Shown here: positions 9,008-17,861 of the stretch, one piece after another
How the letters are laid out: every line of letters begins with the position of its first letter
How positions within the stretch are numbered: the stretch's first letter is position 1
Source of the DNA: Corynebacterium renale
GTDB taxonomy: Bacteria; Actinomycetota; Actinomycetes; Mycobacteriales; Mycobacteriaceae
Assembly (NCBI RefSeq): GCF_002563965.1
Contig: NZ_PDJF01000001.1
Span: 2,232,001-2,296,000 of the forward strand
Direction of reading: 5' to 3'
Length of the DNA: 64,000 nucleotides
Program-made: the position numbers and the translations under genes
Notes under the pieces: model-generated
The model's input: only the letters and a program-made list of their open reading frames with translations
Database searches by the model: none
Told to the model about the DNA's origin: nothing

Positions 9008-9370
9008 ATGTCTACTGGAAAATTCTGCGTCGTGATCAATCACGCTAAGGACAACACCGACCAGGCGACCGTCGGTTTCGTCGTCGCAAACGCTGCCCTG
9101 GCTTCCGCACAGGACACCATGGTCTTCCTCTCCACTGAGGGCGCATGGCTGGCGGACAAAGAATACGCCAACGACATCCACGAGGAAGGCTTCGCTCCGC
9201 TGGCTGAGCTGCGCGACAACTTCGTCAAGGCGGGCGGCAAGCTCTATGTCTGCGCTCCATGTGTGAAGAAGCGCGGCATTGAAGAATCGCTTATCGACGG
9301 CGCCGAAATCGTCGGCGGCGCAAAGCTCGTAGAGTTCCTCTCCGACGGCACCCCATCTGTCGGCTACTAA
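9008..9370 (+). CDS. DsrE-like sulfurtransferase subunit
   Basis: DsrE/DsrF-fold protein of 120 aa. It starts with a typical beta strand and a long N-terminal helix (GKFCVVINHAKDNTDQATVGFVVANAAL), then VFLSTEGAWLA, and has the conserved cysteine region KLYVCAPCVKKRGI (C82, C85) where DsrE-type proteins hold persulfides. One base separates it from the preceding TusA-like gene, and ten from the next. The pairing of a TusA-like and a DsrE-like protein is the same domain pair that is fused in YedF, which occurs with selD. Binding of persulfide or perselenide is an inference from the family. Confidence 0.85.
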   Translation: MSTGKFCVVINHAKDNTDQATVGFVVANAALASAQDTMVFLSTEGAWLADKEYANDIHEEGFAPLAELRDNFVKAGGKLYVCAPCVKKRGIEESLIDGAEIVGGAKLVEFLSDGTPSVGY

Positions 9371-9380
9371 GGAGAACTCC

Positions 9381-11012
9381 GTGTCACAACACCCCTATAC
9401 CCCCGATACCAGTTTCGACGGGGGAAACCTTGACTGTGGCAACGGCCTTTTGCTCCTGATCCGCCAGCACATTGACCCGCTCGAGCCGGGCCAGTTGCTG
9501 GAAATCAAGTCCACCGAACCGACCGTGGAAGGCGACCTGCCGTCCTGGTGCCGCATGACCAAAAATGACCTGGTCAACGTATACAAGGACGGCGACCAGT
9601 GGAGCTTCCTGGTCTCTAAGGGCGCTTTCGTGGCACCTGACGCAGAGGGCTCCGCGCCGGGTGCCACCGAGCCCGACCCGGAGGCGACCGTTCCGGCTAC
9701 CGCCGTAGATTTCCCCGTGGCGAAGACTGGCGTGAAGGTCTCCCGGCGCGCCGACGGTTCTGAGAAGAAACAGATGCCGATTACGCAGAAGGTGGAGGAA
9801 CCGTACATTCCGGAATCCTTGCCAGAGCCTGCACCTGCTGAGCCTTTGAAGCCGTTGTCCGTGGTCAGCCTGGGTTCGTGGCCGCGTCCGCGGTGGCTGC
9901 TGGAATCGCTGCACCTCCACCTGGAGGGGCGCATGTCCGATGAGGACTTCCAAGCAGACGCCGACGATGCGGTGCGTTTGGCTGTGGCTGCACAGGAGCG
10001 CGCTGATATCGACGCCGTTTCTGACGGCGAGCAGCGCCGCGACAATTACTCGTCCTTCGTGGGCGGGCTGTTGCAAAACTCGCAGCTCATCCCGGTCACA
10101 GACTTGCTGCCGTATGTGGACGATCCGGAGGAGTTCCGCCGTGAACTCGATGCGCTGGATGTTCCCGCGGGCGAGGTCCGCCACCCGGCTGTCTTCGGGC
10201 CGCTGGGCCGTAACAAGCCGCTGACCACCCACGAGCTGACCTTCGCGCAGTCCATCACGGACAAGCCCGTGAAGATGAGCTTGCCCGGACCGTACCTCCT
10301 GACTCGCACCATGTGGATGGAGTGCATCTCCGACCGCGCGTACGACAACCGTGAAGATCTTGCGGTAGACATCGTGCGAGTGCTGCGGGAGGAGATCGCA
10401 GACCTCCTGGCCCATGGCGCAGCCCTGGTGGAAATCGATGAGCCTGTTCTCACCGAGGTCCTCTACGGGGAATCCAGCGCAGGTGGCCGCACGTTCATGT
10501 GTGGTGCACTCGGTGAGCGTGGCGAGCGCGACTCTGAGCTCGCCTTCGCACAGAAGCTGATCCAGCAGGTCACCGAAGGCTTCCCCACGGAGCGTCTGGC
10601 ACTGCATACCTGCCGTGGTAACTGGACCAACGACGAGTCCGCCGCCCTTACCGGTGACGTGGCTCCCCTGGTCCCCCTGTTTGCCAGTGTCAACGTGGGC
10701 ACGTTGTTCATGGAACTGTGCACACCGCGCGCCGGCGAATTGTCCTCCTTGAAGGGCATTCGCGACGACCAGCGCGTGGGCGTCGGCGTGATTAATCAGA
10801 AGGACTCCGCGGATGAAACTGTGGAGAAGGTTCTGGAACGCGCCGAAGCTGCCATCGACATGTTCGGCGTGGACCGCGTCCTGCTCAACACTGACTGCGG
10901 TTTTGCCACATTTGCTGACAACCCAATTGAATCCGCTCGTGCAGCTGAGCGCGACCTGACGTTGATTACTCAGGCCCGCGATATCCTGCGCGAGAAATAC
11001 GGTATTCAGTGA
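9381..11012 (+). CDS. TusA-like domain fused to a MetE-like (cobalamin-independent methionine synthase II) methyltransferase
   Basis: A 543-aa two-domain protein starting at GTG 9381 after GGAG. Residues 1-85 are TusA-like with C19 (NLDCGNGLLLL) and C57 (LPSWCR), the same 38-residue spacing as in the stand-alone TusA-like protein. Residues 86-155 are a Pro/Glu/Ala-rich linker. Residues 156-543 match the short MetE/epoxyalkane:CoM-transferase type. Zinc ligands are visible as H409 and C411 (LHTCRGN), E445 (FMELC) and C506 (NTDCG). The large N-terminal folate-binding half of full MetE is absent. Expected chemistry is zinc-activated transfer to a thiol, persulfide or selenol; donor and acceptor are unknown. 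Last gene of the operon, followed by a strong terminator. Confidence 0.82.
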   Translation: MSQHPYTPDTSFDGGNLDCGNGLLLLIRQHIDPLEPGQLLEIKSTEPTVEGDLPSWCRMTKNDLVNVYKDGDQWSFLVSKGAFVAPDAEGSAPGATEPDPEATVPATAVDFPVAKTGVKVSRRADGSEKKQMPITQKVEEPYIPESLPEPAPAEPLKPLSVVSLGSWPRPRWLLESLHLHLEGRMSDEDFQADADDAVRLAVAAQERADIDAVSDGEQRRDNYSSFVGGLLQNSQLIPVTDLLPYVDDPEEFRRELDALDVPAGEVRHPAVFGPLGRNKPLTTHELTFAQSITDKPVKMSLPGPYLLTRTMWMECISDRAYDNREDLAVDIVRVLREEIADLLAHGAALVEIDEPVLTEVLYGESSAGGRTFMCGALGERGERDSELAFAQKLIQQVTEGFPTERLALHTCRGNWTNDESAALTGDVAPLVPLFASVNVGTLFMELCTPRAGELSSLKGIRDDQRVGVGVINQKDSADETVEKVLERAEAAIDMFGVDRVLLNTDCGFATFADNPIESARAAERDLTLITQARDILREKYGIQ

Positions 11013-11048
11013 TCTAATGCGAATGCGGTAGGTTACCGCAGGTTGCGA

Positions 11049-11087
11049 AATGGTGTGGGCCCGAATTTATGGGCGCACACCATTTTT
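11049..11087 (+). terminator. Rho-independent terminator of the TusA/DsrE/MetE-like operon
   Basis: AATGGTGTG pairs with CACACCATT, extended by GGCCC/GGGCG around an AATTTAT loop, and is followed by TTTTTT. It ends at the stop of the convergent DUF429 gene, so it may serve both. Confidence 0.85.
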
Positions 11088-11848
11088 TATTGCTTATCGA
11101 CGTCTCCTGCCGGCAGCCACAACCACCCTTCTTGCTGGGCTTCTTTGTGAAGATGCTCGGGTGGACCATACGCGTGCCCTGTGTGCACGTGGGCTGCGAC
11201 TAGCGCCGCGATGACGGCATCGAGGGCGTCATCATTTTCTCGTAGGAGCTGTGCACAACCGCCCCACTGGAGGTGGAGCTTCTTTTCCAAGGCGGCCATA
11301 ATTGTGGACCGCTGCTCGCGTGCTTTCTCCGAGGTTCCTTTATATCCGCGGTGCGGAATTGACCACTGCTGTAGTGCACCAGCTGGGTAGACCTCACAGA
11401 TCTTCTCTGAACCGTCACGCGCACACGGGATGGCGCGCTCGCGCAGCTGCGCTTCGAGCGCAACCCACCGTAGCGCCGGATGTGCGATGAGGTCCGCGGA
11501 CACGCTCAGCGGACGCAGCCCGAAGTTCTCTTGGGCCCACAGGTCCGTGGCCCGGTAGACAAACTGGCGGCGCCACTGCTTATCACTGCTCGGTGGGGTG
11601 TGCGCACTCCCCGACGTATGCGCGGTAATAAGTTCCACGAAAGGGCCCGGCCAGCCGACAGGAACATCGACCCCCACTTTTGTTGCTGTGCCAGCTGCTT
11701 CGACAACGGCCGCGTCGTGGACCCCCACACTGACCGATTCCACGCGGAATTTCCCCGAAGCCGTGACCGAGACTCCAGCCAAACCAGTCTTCGTAGACTC
11801 AGCCGCTAGGTCGAGGCCGGTGTACATCCCAGAGACGAAAGGAAGCAT
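11087..11848 (-). CDS. DUF429 family protein, predicted RNase H-fold nuclease
   Basis: Cytosolic protein of 253 aa. The order of acidic motifs fits DUF429 and its proposed RNase H-like fold: TGLDLAAE near the N-terminus, KVGVDVPVGWPG, then CEVYPAGALQQW and the C-terminal NDDALDAVIAALVAAH. The biological role of the family is not known. The start is uncertain: ATG 11848 gives the reported length, ATG 11827 (MYTGLDLA) would lose seven residues and begin right at the first conserved strand. It lies downstream of ychF on the same strand, with a hairpin between them. Confidence 0.75.
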   Translation of the reverse strand: MLPFVSGMYTGLDLAAESTKTGLAGVSVTASGKFRVESVSVGVHDAAVVEAAGTATKVGVDVPVGWPGPFVELITAHTSGSAHTPPSSDKQWRRQFVYRATDLWAQENFGLRPLSVSADLIAHPALRWVALEAQLRERAIPCARDGSEKICEVYPAGALQQWSIPHRGYKGTSEKAREQRSTIMAALEKKLHLQWGGCAQLLRENDDALDAVIAALVAAHVHTGHAYGPPEHLHKEAQQEGWLWLPAGDVDKQ

Positions 11849-11866
11849 GCGCCCCAGTCTAGGGTG

Positions 11867-11894
11867 TGGTGCAGGCCCACGCGCGCCTGCACCA
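11867..11894 (-). terminator. Hairpin after ychF, possible weak terminator
   Basis: TGGTGCAGGC and GCCTGCACCA form a perfect 10-bp stem with an 8-base loop. There is no T-run downstream on the minus strand, so it may only attenuate. Confidence 0.5.
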
Positions 11895-11912
11895 TTATCG
11901 AGTGCCTATTAG

Positions 11913-12998
11913 CTACACGTTAAACCTGAACTCGACGACGTCCCCGTCCTGCATGACGTAGTCCTTGCCCTCCTGGCGCAATTTGCCCTGGGCCCGCGCT
12001 TCGGCGATGGAGCCGCATTCGTCGAGGTCTTCGAAGGAGACGACCTCGGCGCGGATGAAGCCACGCTCGAAGTCAGAGTGGATCACGCCGGCTGCCTGCG
12101 GTGCGGTGTCACCTTGGTGGATGGTCCACGCACGGGACTCCTTAGGACCTGCCGTGAGGTAGGTTTGCAGGCCGAGCGTCGCAAAGCCAGCCTTAGCGAG
12201 TGTCTGCAAGCCGGGCTCGGTCTGGCCGACGGAAGCGAGCAGCTCGGCTGCCTCCTCGTCGTCGAGTTCCAGCAGCTCTGCCTCGGTTGCGGCGTCGAGG
12301 AAGACGGCGTCGGCGGGAGCGACAAGGTCGCGCAACTCCTGCTTGCGGGCTTCGTCGGTGAGCACCTCTTCGTCGGCGTTGAACACGTAGAGGAATGGCT
12401 TGGCGGTCATGAGGTGGAGGTCGCGGACCAGGGAGAGGTCAATCTCCCCGTTCTTGCTTGCCGCGAAGAGGGTGCGGTCATCCTCAAGGATTTCCTGGGC
12501 CTTCTTTGCAGCCTCAACCTGCGGAGCCAGTTCCTTATCCTTCTTCGCTTCCTTCTCCAGGCGAGGCAGCGCCTTTTCGATGGTCTGGAGATCGGCGAGG
12601 ATCAGCTCCGTCTGGATAACGGAAAGGTCGGCACGCGGGTCAACCTTGCCGGCCACGTGCACCACGTTCTCATCAGAGAACGCGCGCACGACCTGGCAGA
12701 TGGCGTCCGCGTCGCGGATGTTTGCCAAGAAGGCGTTACCCATGCCCTCACCGTGGGAAGCACCTTCGACGATGCCCGCAATGTCTACGAAAGAAACCGT
12801 GGCGGGAAGAATCTTCTCCGAACCAAAAATTTCCGCCAGGCGCTGCAGGCGGGGATCCGGGAGCTCAACAACACCCACGTTCGGTTCGATGGTGGCGAAC
12901 GGGTAATTCGCTGCCAACACATCGTTGCGGGTAAGAGCGTTGAACAGGGTTGATTTGCCCACGTTAGGTAGGCCGACGATTCCTAGTGTAAGACTCAC
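11913..12998 (-). CDS. ychF: YchF/OLA1-type redox-responsive ATPase
   Basis: Conserved P-loop protein of 361 aa from GTG 12998, which has GGATGGGCAGGC upstream and begins with LGIVGLPNVGKST (G1). The Obg-type core is followed by a coiled-coil arm and a C-terminal TGS domain ending in GKDYVMQDGDVVEFRFNV. The G4 position reads FNADEE instead of NKxD, as in YchF proteins, which prefer ATP to GTP. The family binds ribosomes and has been linked to oxidative stress responses. The neighbouring AI-2E-type gene is divergent, with 75 bases between starts. Confidence 0.95.
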   Translation of the reverse strand: MSLTLGIVGLPNVGKSTLFNALTRNDVLAANYPFATIEPNVGVVELPDPRLQRLAEIFGSEKILPATVSFVDIAGIVEGASHGEGMGNAFLANIRDADAICQVVRAFSDENVVHVAGKVDPRADLSVIQTELILADLQTIEKALPRLEKEAKKDKELAPQVEAAKKAQEILEDDRTLFAASKNGEIDLSLVRDLHLMTAKPFLYVFNADEEVLTDEARKQELRDLVAPADAVFLDAATEAELLELDDEEAAELLASVGQTEPGLQTLAKAGFATLGLQTYLTAGPKESRAWTIHQGDTAPQAAGVIHSDFERGFIRAEVVSFEDLDECGSIAEARAQGKLRQEGKDYVMQDGDVVEFRFNV

Positions 12999-13073
12999 GC
13001 CTGCCCATCCTACCCGGTAGTCCTTGCCACGCCACACGGGGGTTTGAGTTCCCCCGACACTGATTCATGGGGC

Positions 13074-14510
13074 ATGATTGAATCCGTGAACGCCAAGGAG
13101 AACACTTCTTTACCTACCCCGGAACGCGACGACACCTCTGCACCCGCAACCCTGACCCCGGATGATTCCCATGATCCCCTCGAGGTCACCGTGGCAAATG
13201 ATCAGGTAGATCGTTCAGTCGTAGTTAACAAGGCACTCAAAAATGGTGCCTCCTGGTGCATCCGCGCGCTGGTGCTTTTCGCTACTGCGATTGTCATCGG
13301 ATGGATTATCAAAAAACTGTGGGCAGGCATCTTGCCGGTCATCTTGGCTGTCATTTTGTGTACCGTCCTGGGTCCACCGACGTATTGGATGCGTAAGCAT
13401 AAGGTCCCCGGCGCGCTCGCTGCTTTGATATCAATGCTGGCCCTGATTGCCGCTATTGGTGCGGTCATATATTTCATCGTGCCGCAAATTGCTAGCCAGT
13501 CCCAGGTCCTGTACTTGCAGGCTTACGAGGCCATTCTTCAGGTCCGACTCTGGCTGCAGGGCCCGACAATCAACATTGATTCAGAACAATTGGACAACCT
13601 GATCAATGAGGCCGCCGCGTGGCTCCAAGACCAAGCCGCGACAATCGCATCGGGCGTGCTCACCGGCATCTCCACGGTCACCTCCCTGACGATTACCCTG
13701 TTCGTGGTCATCGTTTTAACATTCTTCTTCCTCAAAGATGGCCACAAATTCCTGGGCTGGCTGCGCGGAGTTTTGGGGCGTAAGCAGGGCTGGCATTCCA
13801 CCGAGTTGTTGACCCGTTCATGGCACACGCTGTCAGGATTTATTAAGGCGCAGGCTCTTGTTTCGCTTGTCGACGCCGTCTTCATCGGCATTGGCCTGCA
13901 CTTTATCGGTGTTCCGATGGCGTCTGCCCTCGCTGTCATTACGTTTATGGCCGGCTTTATCCCAATCGTGGGTGCCGTGACCGCCGGTGCTTTGGCGGTG
14001 ATTATTGCGCTGATCTCGCTTGGTTTCACCAAGGCTCTGATCACCTTGGCATTGATCCTTCTGGTGCAGCAGCTGGAAGGTAACGTGCTCTCCCCGATTC
14101 TGCAGTCGCGGGCGATGGATTTGCACCCGGTAATCGTGCTGGTGTCTGTGACGGTGGGCGGAGGTCTCTTCGGCATCGTCGGCGCTTTCTTGGCGGTGCC
14201 TGTTGCGGCGATGGTTGCGGTAGCTATGCGGTACGCCCAAGACATGCTGCGGTTGCGCTCTGGTGAGCTGACGACTTCGGACATCACGTTCTCCACCCGC
14301 GCTGGTTTGGCCATCGGTACTGTGGTGCAGCACGACGCGGCCGCTGAACGTGAAGCTCGTGGCCTGAACGCCGCCCCGGCCCCCATCGAAGACCCGGAGG
14401 CGATGCCTGACGGCAATGAAGACGAATTTTCGGTATCCGCAAGCTTACACAATGCGGGTTCCGCGGCCACCTCTAAAGCCCGGAACTTAGCGGAGAAGTT
14501 TAAACGCTAA
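13074..14510 (+). CDS. AI-2E/PerM family membrane transporter
   Basis: Membrane protein of about 478 aa (ATG 13074; a TTG at 13044 would add ten residues). A hydrophilic N-terminus of some 50 residues and a charged C-terminal tail of about 100 residues flank the AI-2E transporter core. The core shows LRGVLGRK, FIKAQALVSLVDAVFIGIGL and the conserved FIPIVGAVTAGALAVIIAL and QQLEGNVLSPILQSRAMDLHPVIV segments, with seven to eight hydrophobic helices. Members export diverse substrates or act in ion homeostasis; the substrate here cannot be told. A strong terminator follows. Confidence 0.85.
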   Translation: MIESVNAKENTSLPTPERDDTSAPATLTPDDSHDPLEVTVANDQVDRSVVVNKALKNGASWCIRALVLFATAIVIGWIIKKLWAGILPVILAVILCTVLGPPTYWMRKHKVPGALAALISMLALIAAIGAVIYFIVPQIASQSQVLYLQAYEAILQVRLWLQGPTINIDSEQLDNLINEAAAWLQDQAATIASGVLTGISTVTSLTITLFVVIVLTFFFLKDGHKFLGWLRGVLGRKQGWHSTELLTRSWHTLSGFIKAQALVSLVDAVFIGIGLHFIGVPMASALAVITFMAGFIPIVGAVTAGALAVIIALISLGFTKALITLALILLVQQLEGNVLSPILQSRAMDLHPVIVLVSVTVGGGLFGIVGAFLAVPVAAMVAVAMRYAQDMLRLRSGELTTSDITFSTRAGLAIGTVVQHDAAAEREARGLNAAPAPIEDPEAMPDGNEDEFSVSASLHNAGSAATSKARNLAEKFKR

Positions 14511-14525
14511 ACCGCGCGGTAGACG

Positions 14526-14565
14526 GTGGCGGTGTTCGAATGATGTTCGAACACCGCCACTTTTT
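14526..14565 (+). terminator. Rho-independent terminator after the AI-2E family gene
   Basis: GTGGCGGTGTTCGAA pairs perfectly with TTCGAACACCGCCAC around a TGATG loop, followed by TTTTT. Confidence 0.92.
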
Positions 14566-14602
14566 CTCTGTCCATGTCTGGGTGGTATGCCACAGTGGAG
14601 TT

Positions 14603-15664
14603 ATGGATATTGTGCTTGGTCTTCTCGTGGGGCTGCTCGGCGGCGTGATTATTGGGTGGCTTGCTCATGCCCGCTCGTCTTCCCAGGCCGCGGAAAAGCC
14701 GCCAGCGATTGGCCCGAAAGAGCTCAATGCCACAATGACCCCGCTGCATGAAGCCATGGGTGAACTCGCCGGTGCGTTGCGGGGTTTGGAAAAGGAACGC
14801 ACGCAAGATATGGCCGCGTTGAAAGCTACGGTTCATTCCATGGCGCGTACTTCGACGCGCTTGTCGGACAGAACTGAAGCTCTTGTCTCTTCCCTGCGCA
14901 GCCCTAATATTCGCGGCCGCTGGGGCGAAGTGCAGCTCCAAAGAGTAGTGGAGCTTGGAGGCATGGAAGAACACTGCGACTTTGACACTCAAGTCTCGCG
15001 CACCGTCAATGGGCATGCCGTGCGTCCAGACATGATTATTCGCCTTGCAGGTGGGCGCAGCATCGTCGTCGACGCAAAAGCCCCCTTCGGCGCGTACTTG
15101 GACGCGTTAGAAAACCAAGATCCAGAAGAACACGCCGCACTCTTGCGCAGGCACGCGCACCACATGCGCCGGCACGTCAACACTCTGGCAGCAAAAGATT
15201 ACGTAGAAGCGTTTCACCCCACGCCGGAATTCGTCGTCATGTTCGTTCCCGCAGACCCCTTCCTGGACACCGCGCTCCAGTCTGATTCCGAACTTTTGGA
15301 TTATGCCCTGGAAAAATCGGTAGTAATTGCAACCCCTTCAACACTCTTTGCACTGCTACGAACTGTTGCGTTGGGCTGGCGCCAAGAAAGCTTTTCCGAC
15401 AATGCGCGCGAAATCCACCGACTCGGCGCGCAACTATATACCCGTTTGGGAACACTCGCCGACCACCTCAACAAAATTGGCGCCCATCTGGATAAAGCCG
15501 TGGGCGCCTATAACTCTGCGCTAGCAAACATTGATAGCCGCGTGATGGTCACTGCCCGCAAATTATCCGAACTTGGCGTCACCGCGCGCCCCTCCCCACG
15601 CGATACGCAACTCGATGCCATCGATAGCAGGCCGCGACGCGCTTCCCAGGACGATACTGACTAA
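14603..15664 (+). CDS. rmuC: RmuC-type DNA recombination protein
   Basis: Membrane-anchored nuclease-like protein of 353 aa. The ATG at 14603 (MDIVLGLLVGLLGGVIIGWLAHARS) gives a single N-terminal transmembrane helix, then a coiled-coil region and the RmuC domain with NIRGRWGEVQLQRVVELGGM, RPDMIIRLAGGRSIVVDAKAPF and the later VVIATPSTLFALLRTVALGW. The D-A-K of VVDAKAP fits a PD-(D/E)XK-type active site. In E. coli rmuC loss raises recombination between inverted repeats; the exact activity is not settled. A terminator separates it from the gene upstream; the DUF6542 gene follows after 18 bases. Confidence 0.92.
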   Translation: MDIVLGLLVGLLGGVIIGWLAHARSSSQAAEKPPAIGPKELNATMTPLHEAMGELAGALRGLEKERTQDMAALKATVHSMARTSTRLSDRTEALVSSLRSPNIRGRWGEVQLQRVVELGGMEEHCDFDTQVSRTVNGHAVRPDMIIRLAGGRSIVVDAKAPFGAYLDALENQDPEEHAALLRRHAHHMRRHVNTLAAKDYVEAFHPTPEFVVMFVPADPFLDTALQSDSELLDYALEKSVVIATPSTLFALLRTVALGWRQESFSDNAREIHRLGAQLYTRLGTLADHLNKIGAHLDKAVGAYNSALANIDSRVMVTARKLSELGVTARPSPRDTQLDAIDSRPRRASQDDTD

Positions 15665-15682
15665 CCATGCCGGACAGGTAAC

Positions 15683-16609
15683 ATGTCAGGCGTGTCTCAT
15701 ACCAATACCCAACAACGCACCGCATCTCTTACCGGACATGCGGGATTGCCGGCGTGGTCTGGTATTGCAATACTCGCCGCAGCACTCGTTACCGGAGCGC
15801 TGCTGAGCTATAACTCATTGCAACTAAGCACCCTGTACTTGGTGTGTTTTGCGGTCGCAGCTGTTGTCGTCGCCGTATCCACACAAGCTCGTGGAATTTT
15901 CCTCCTCGCTGCCAGTGTGCCCACCGTGTTCGCCGTCGTCACAGTTGGCGCATCGTGGCTCTTCGGACGCGCACAAGCTCCGAACTTGGCGCCCTTTTCC
16001 ACGACGTCGATACTCGCCTCCATCTACCCGTTTATTCAGTTCTTCCCCACTCTGTTTTGGGTAAGCCTGGGTGTCGCGGTTATCGGCGGGCTGCGCGTCT
16101 GGCTTTTGCAGCGGAACCTCTCCCGCCACAACGCGGTCCAGGCTCGCGCACGCATGGAAGCGTCTCAAGCGGACAGGGAGAATCAGCAGGCTGCAGCCCG
16201 CGCCCGCAGCGTCGCTCGGGCAGCCCAGGCTGCGCAGACTGTCGACGAACGCACACTGACCCCAGAAGAACGCCGCCGTCGAGCAGCAGAACGCCGCCGC
16301 GCTCGCGCCCAACAACAGGTCACCGCCACGCCCACCACCGATGCCCGCGGTGAGACGCGCGAATTCCCGCACCTGGGCACCGACAACACCGCTCACTCTG
16401 ACGGCGACGCTACTACTTCAGGACAGCGCACCGGGGAAGAATCGGCACCAGACAAGCCCCGCCAGCGCAGGTCTCGCGCCTACGACGAAGCAAACCGCGC
16501 GCCTGGGCAAATCACCGTCGAAGAACTCCTCGCACGCAATAAGAAGAAAGCCGAGCGTAGGCGCCGGCGTTCCCGTCGACTGCACAGCGACCTCTACGGC
16601 GAAGACTAA
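15683..16609 (+). CDS. DUF6542-type membrane protein with basic cytoplasmic tail
   Basis: Protein of 308 aa with four hydrophobic helices between residues 22 and 148 (PAWSGIAILAAALVTGALLSY through FFPTLFWVSLGVAVIGGLRVWLL), then a long hydrophilic C-terminus rich in Arg, Ala and Gln, with runs such as RRRRAAERRRARAQQQ. This matches what I recall as DUF6542 in corynebacteria, normally beside ispH. The function is unknown. The charged tail suggests a scaffold or nucleic-acid/membrane contact, but that is speculation. Confidence 0.65.
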   Translation: MSGVSHTNTQQRTASLTGHAGLPAWSGIAILAAALVTGALLSYNSLQLSTLYLVCFAVAAVVVAVSTQARGIFLLAASVPTVFAVVTVGASWLFGRAQAPNLAPFSTTSILASIYPFIQFFPTLFWVSLGVAVIGGLRVWLLQRNLSRHNAVQARARMEASQADRENQQAAARARSVARAAQAAQTVDERTLTPEERRRRAAERRRARAQQQVTATPTTDARGETREFPHLGTDNTAHSDGDATTSGQRTGEESAPDKPRQRRSRAYDEANRAPGQITVEELLARNKKKAERRRRRSRRLHSDLYGED

Positions 16610-16617
16610 AAACACCA

Positions 16618-16653
16618 AAGGTGCCTTATCCCAATTCGGGGTAAGGCACCTTT
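16618..16653. terminator. Terminator between convergent DUF6542 gene and ispH
   Basis: AAAGGTGCCTTA and TAAGGCACCTTT form the arms, extended by TCCC/GGGG around AATTC. The A/T ends make it usable from both strands. Confidence 0.88.
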
Positions 16654-16686
16654 CGCGTGGCCGTCGAAAAGCGGCAGGGCCGCCGC

Positions 16687-17664
16687 TTAGGCCTGAGCTT
16701 CGGCTGCTTTCTTCGTGCGTGGCGGGCGCAGGTCGCGTGGCAGCGCGAACGTAATCTTTTCGGTGGCGGTCGTAACTTCCTCGACGGAATCGTAGCCGCG
16801 GGCCTTGAGGTCATCGAGAACTCCGCGGACCAGGATCTCCGGGACGGAAGCACCTGAGGTCACGCCTACGGTAGTCACACCGTCGAACCAGGAATCCTCG
16901 ATCTGGTGCGCGTAGTCAACGAGGTAGGAGGCGTCTGCGCCGGCGTCGAGGGCCACTTCCACGAGGCGCTTAGAGTTCGACGAGTTTTGTGAACCCACCA
17001 CGATCATCAGTTCGCACTTCTCGGCGATGGCCTTGACAGCCACCTGGCGGTTCTGTGTGGCGTAGCAGATGTCGTCTGAAGGTGGATCTTCCAGCTGTGG
17101 GAAACGCTTGTGCAGGAGATTGCGGATTTCCATGGTCTCATCCACGGAAAGAGTTGTCTGCGACAGCCAGATCAGTTTCTCTTCATCGTCAAGGAAATCC
17201 GGCAGGGCAGCAACGCCTTCTATGCCATCGACAAGGTGCGTGACCTCAGGGGCTTCGCCAGCGGTGCCTTCAACTTCTTCGTGGCCTTCGTGACCAATAA
17301 GCAGAATCTGGTAGCCGTCGCGGGCAAAACGCTTGACCTCATTGTGCACCTTCGTAACCAGCGGGCAGGAGGCGTCGAGAGTCAGTAGGTTGCGCTGCGC
17401 TGCCCCTTCGCGGACAGCCGGCGACACACCATGCGCGGAGAATACCAAGTGGGAACCTTCGGGTACCTCGTCAGTTTCGTCAACGAAGATGACTCCCTGT
17501 TCACTGAGCGTATCCACCACATATCGGTTGTGCACGATTTCTTTGCGCACATAAATAGGCGCGCCGTACTTTTCCAGGGCGCGCTCAACAGTTTCTACTG
17601 CACGATCCACACCAGCGCAGTAACCGCGTGGTGCGGCTAACAAAACCTTCTTCTGCTCAGCCAT
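16687..17664 (-). CDS. ispH: 4-hydroxy-3-methylbut-2-enyl diphosphate reductase (IspH/LytB)
   Basis: Last enzyme of the MEP isoprenoid pathway; it reduces HMBPP to IPP and DMAPP with a 4Fe-4S cluster. The ATG at 17664 ([22 protein letters not shown]) gives 325 aa, the usual size; the longer open frame upstream lacks similarity. Cluster cysteines are seen at C16 (GYCAGV), in [11 protein letters not shown] and in [10 protein letters not shown]. The SAHG motif and [11 protein letters not shown] are also present. IPP from this enzyme feeds the prenyl transferase further along the window. The gene is divergent from xseA with about 200 bases between. Confidence 0.97.
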   Translation of the reverse strand: MAEQKKVLLAAPRGYCAGVDRAVETVERALEKYGAPIYVRKEIVHNRYVVDTLSEQGVIFVDETDEVPEGSHLVFSAHGVSPAVREGAAQRNLLTLDASCPLVTKVHNEVKRFARDGYQILLIGHEGHEEVEGTAGEAPEVTHLVDGIEGVAALPDFLDDEEKLIWLSQTTLSVDETMEIRNLLHKRFPQLEDPPSDDICYATQNRQVAVKAIAEKCELMIVVGSQNSSNSKRLVEVALDAGADASYLVDYAHQIEDSWFDGVTTVGVTSGASVPEILVRGVLDDLKARGYDSVEEVTTATEKITFALPRDLRPPRTKKAAEAQA

Positions 17665-17861
17665 GCGGTCCACACTATCTAATAATGCCCACCGATGCCC
17701 ACACGGCCCCCGGGCGACCTGCTTGCGCACAAACGCTAACGCTCTTGTCTCAGCTCTTAGTCTGCCGAGCACGCATTTTAGGCAAGCCGGGTGCCAAGTG
17801 CGCGAAGAACTTCTATGGTGGAACGCACGCACTATGAAGAGAAAGGGGGTCGGGCCAAGCA

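Noticed and set aside
9384..10607. Minus-strand open frame of 407 codons opposite the TusA::MetE gene
   Set aside because: The plus strand has clear TusA and MetE motifs; the antisense product is unlike any protein family and is a G+C artefact.
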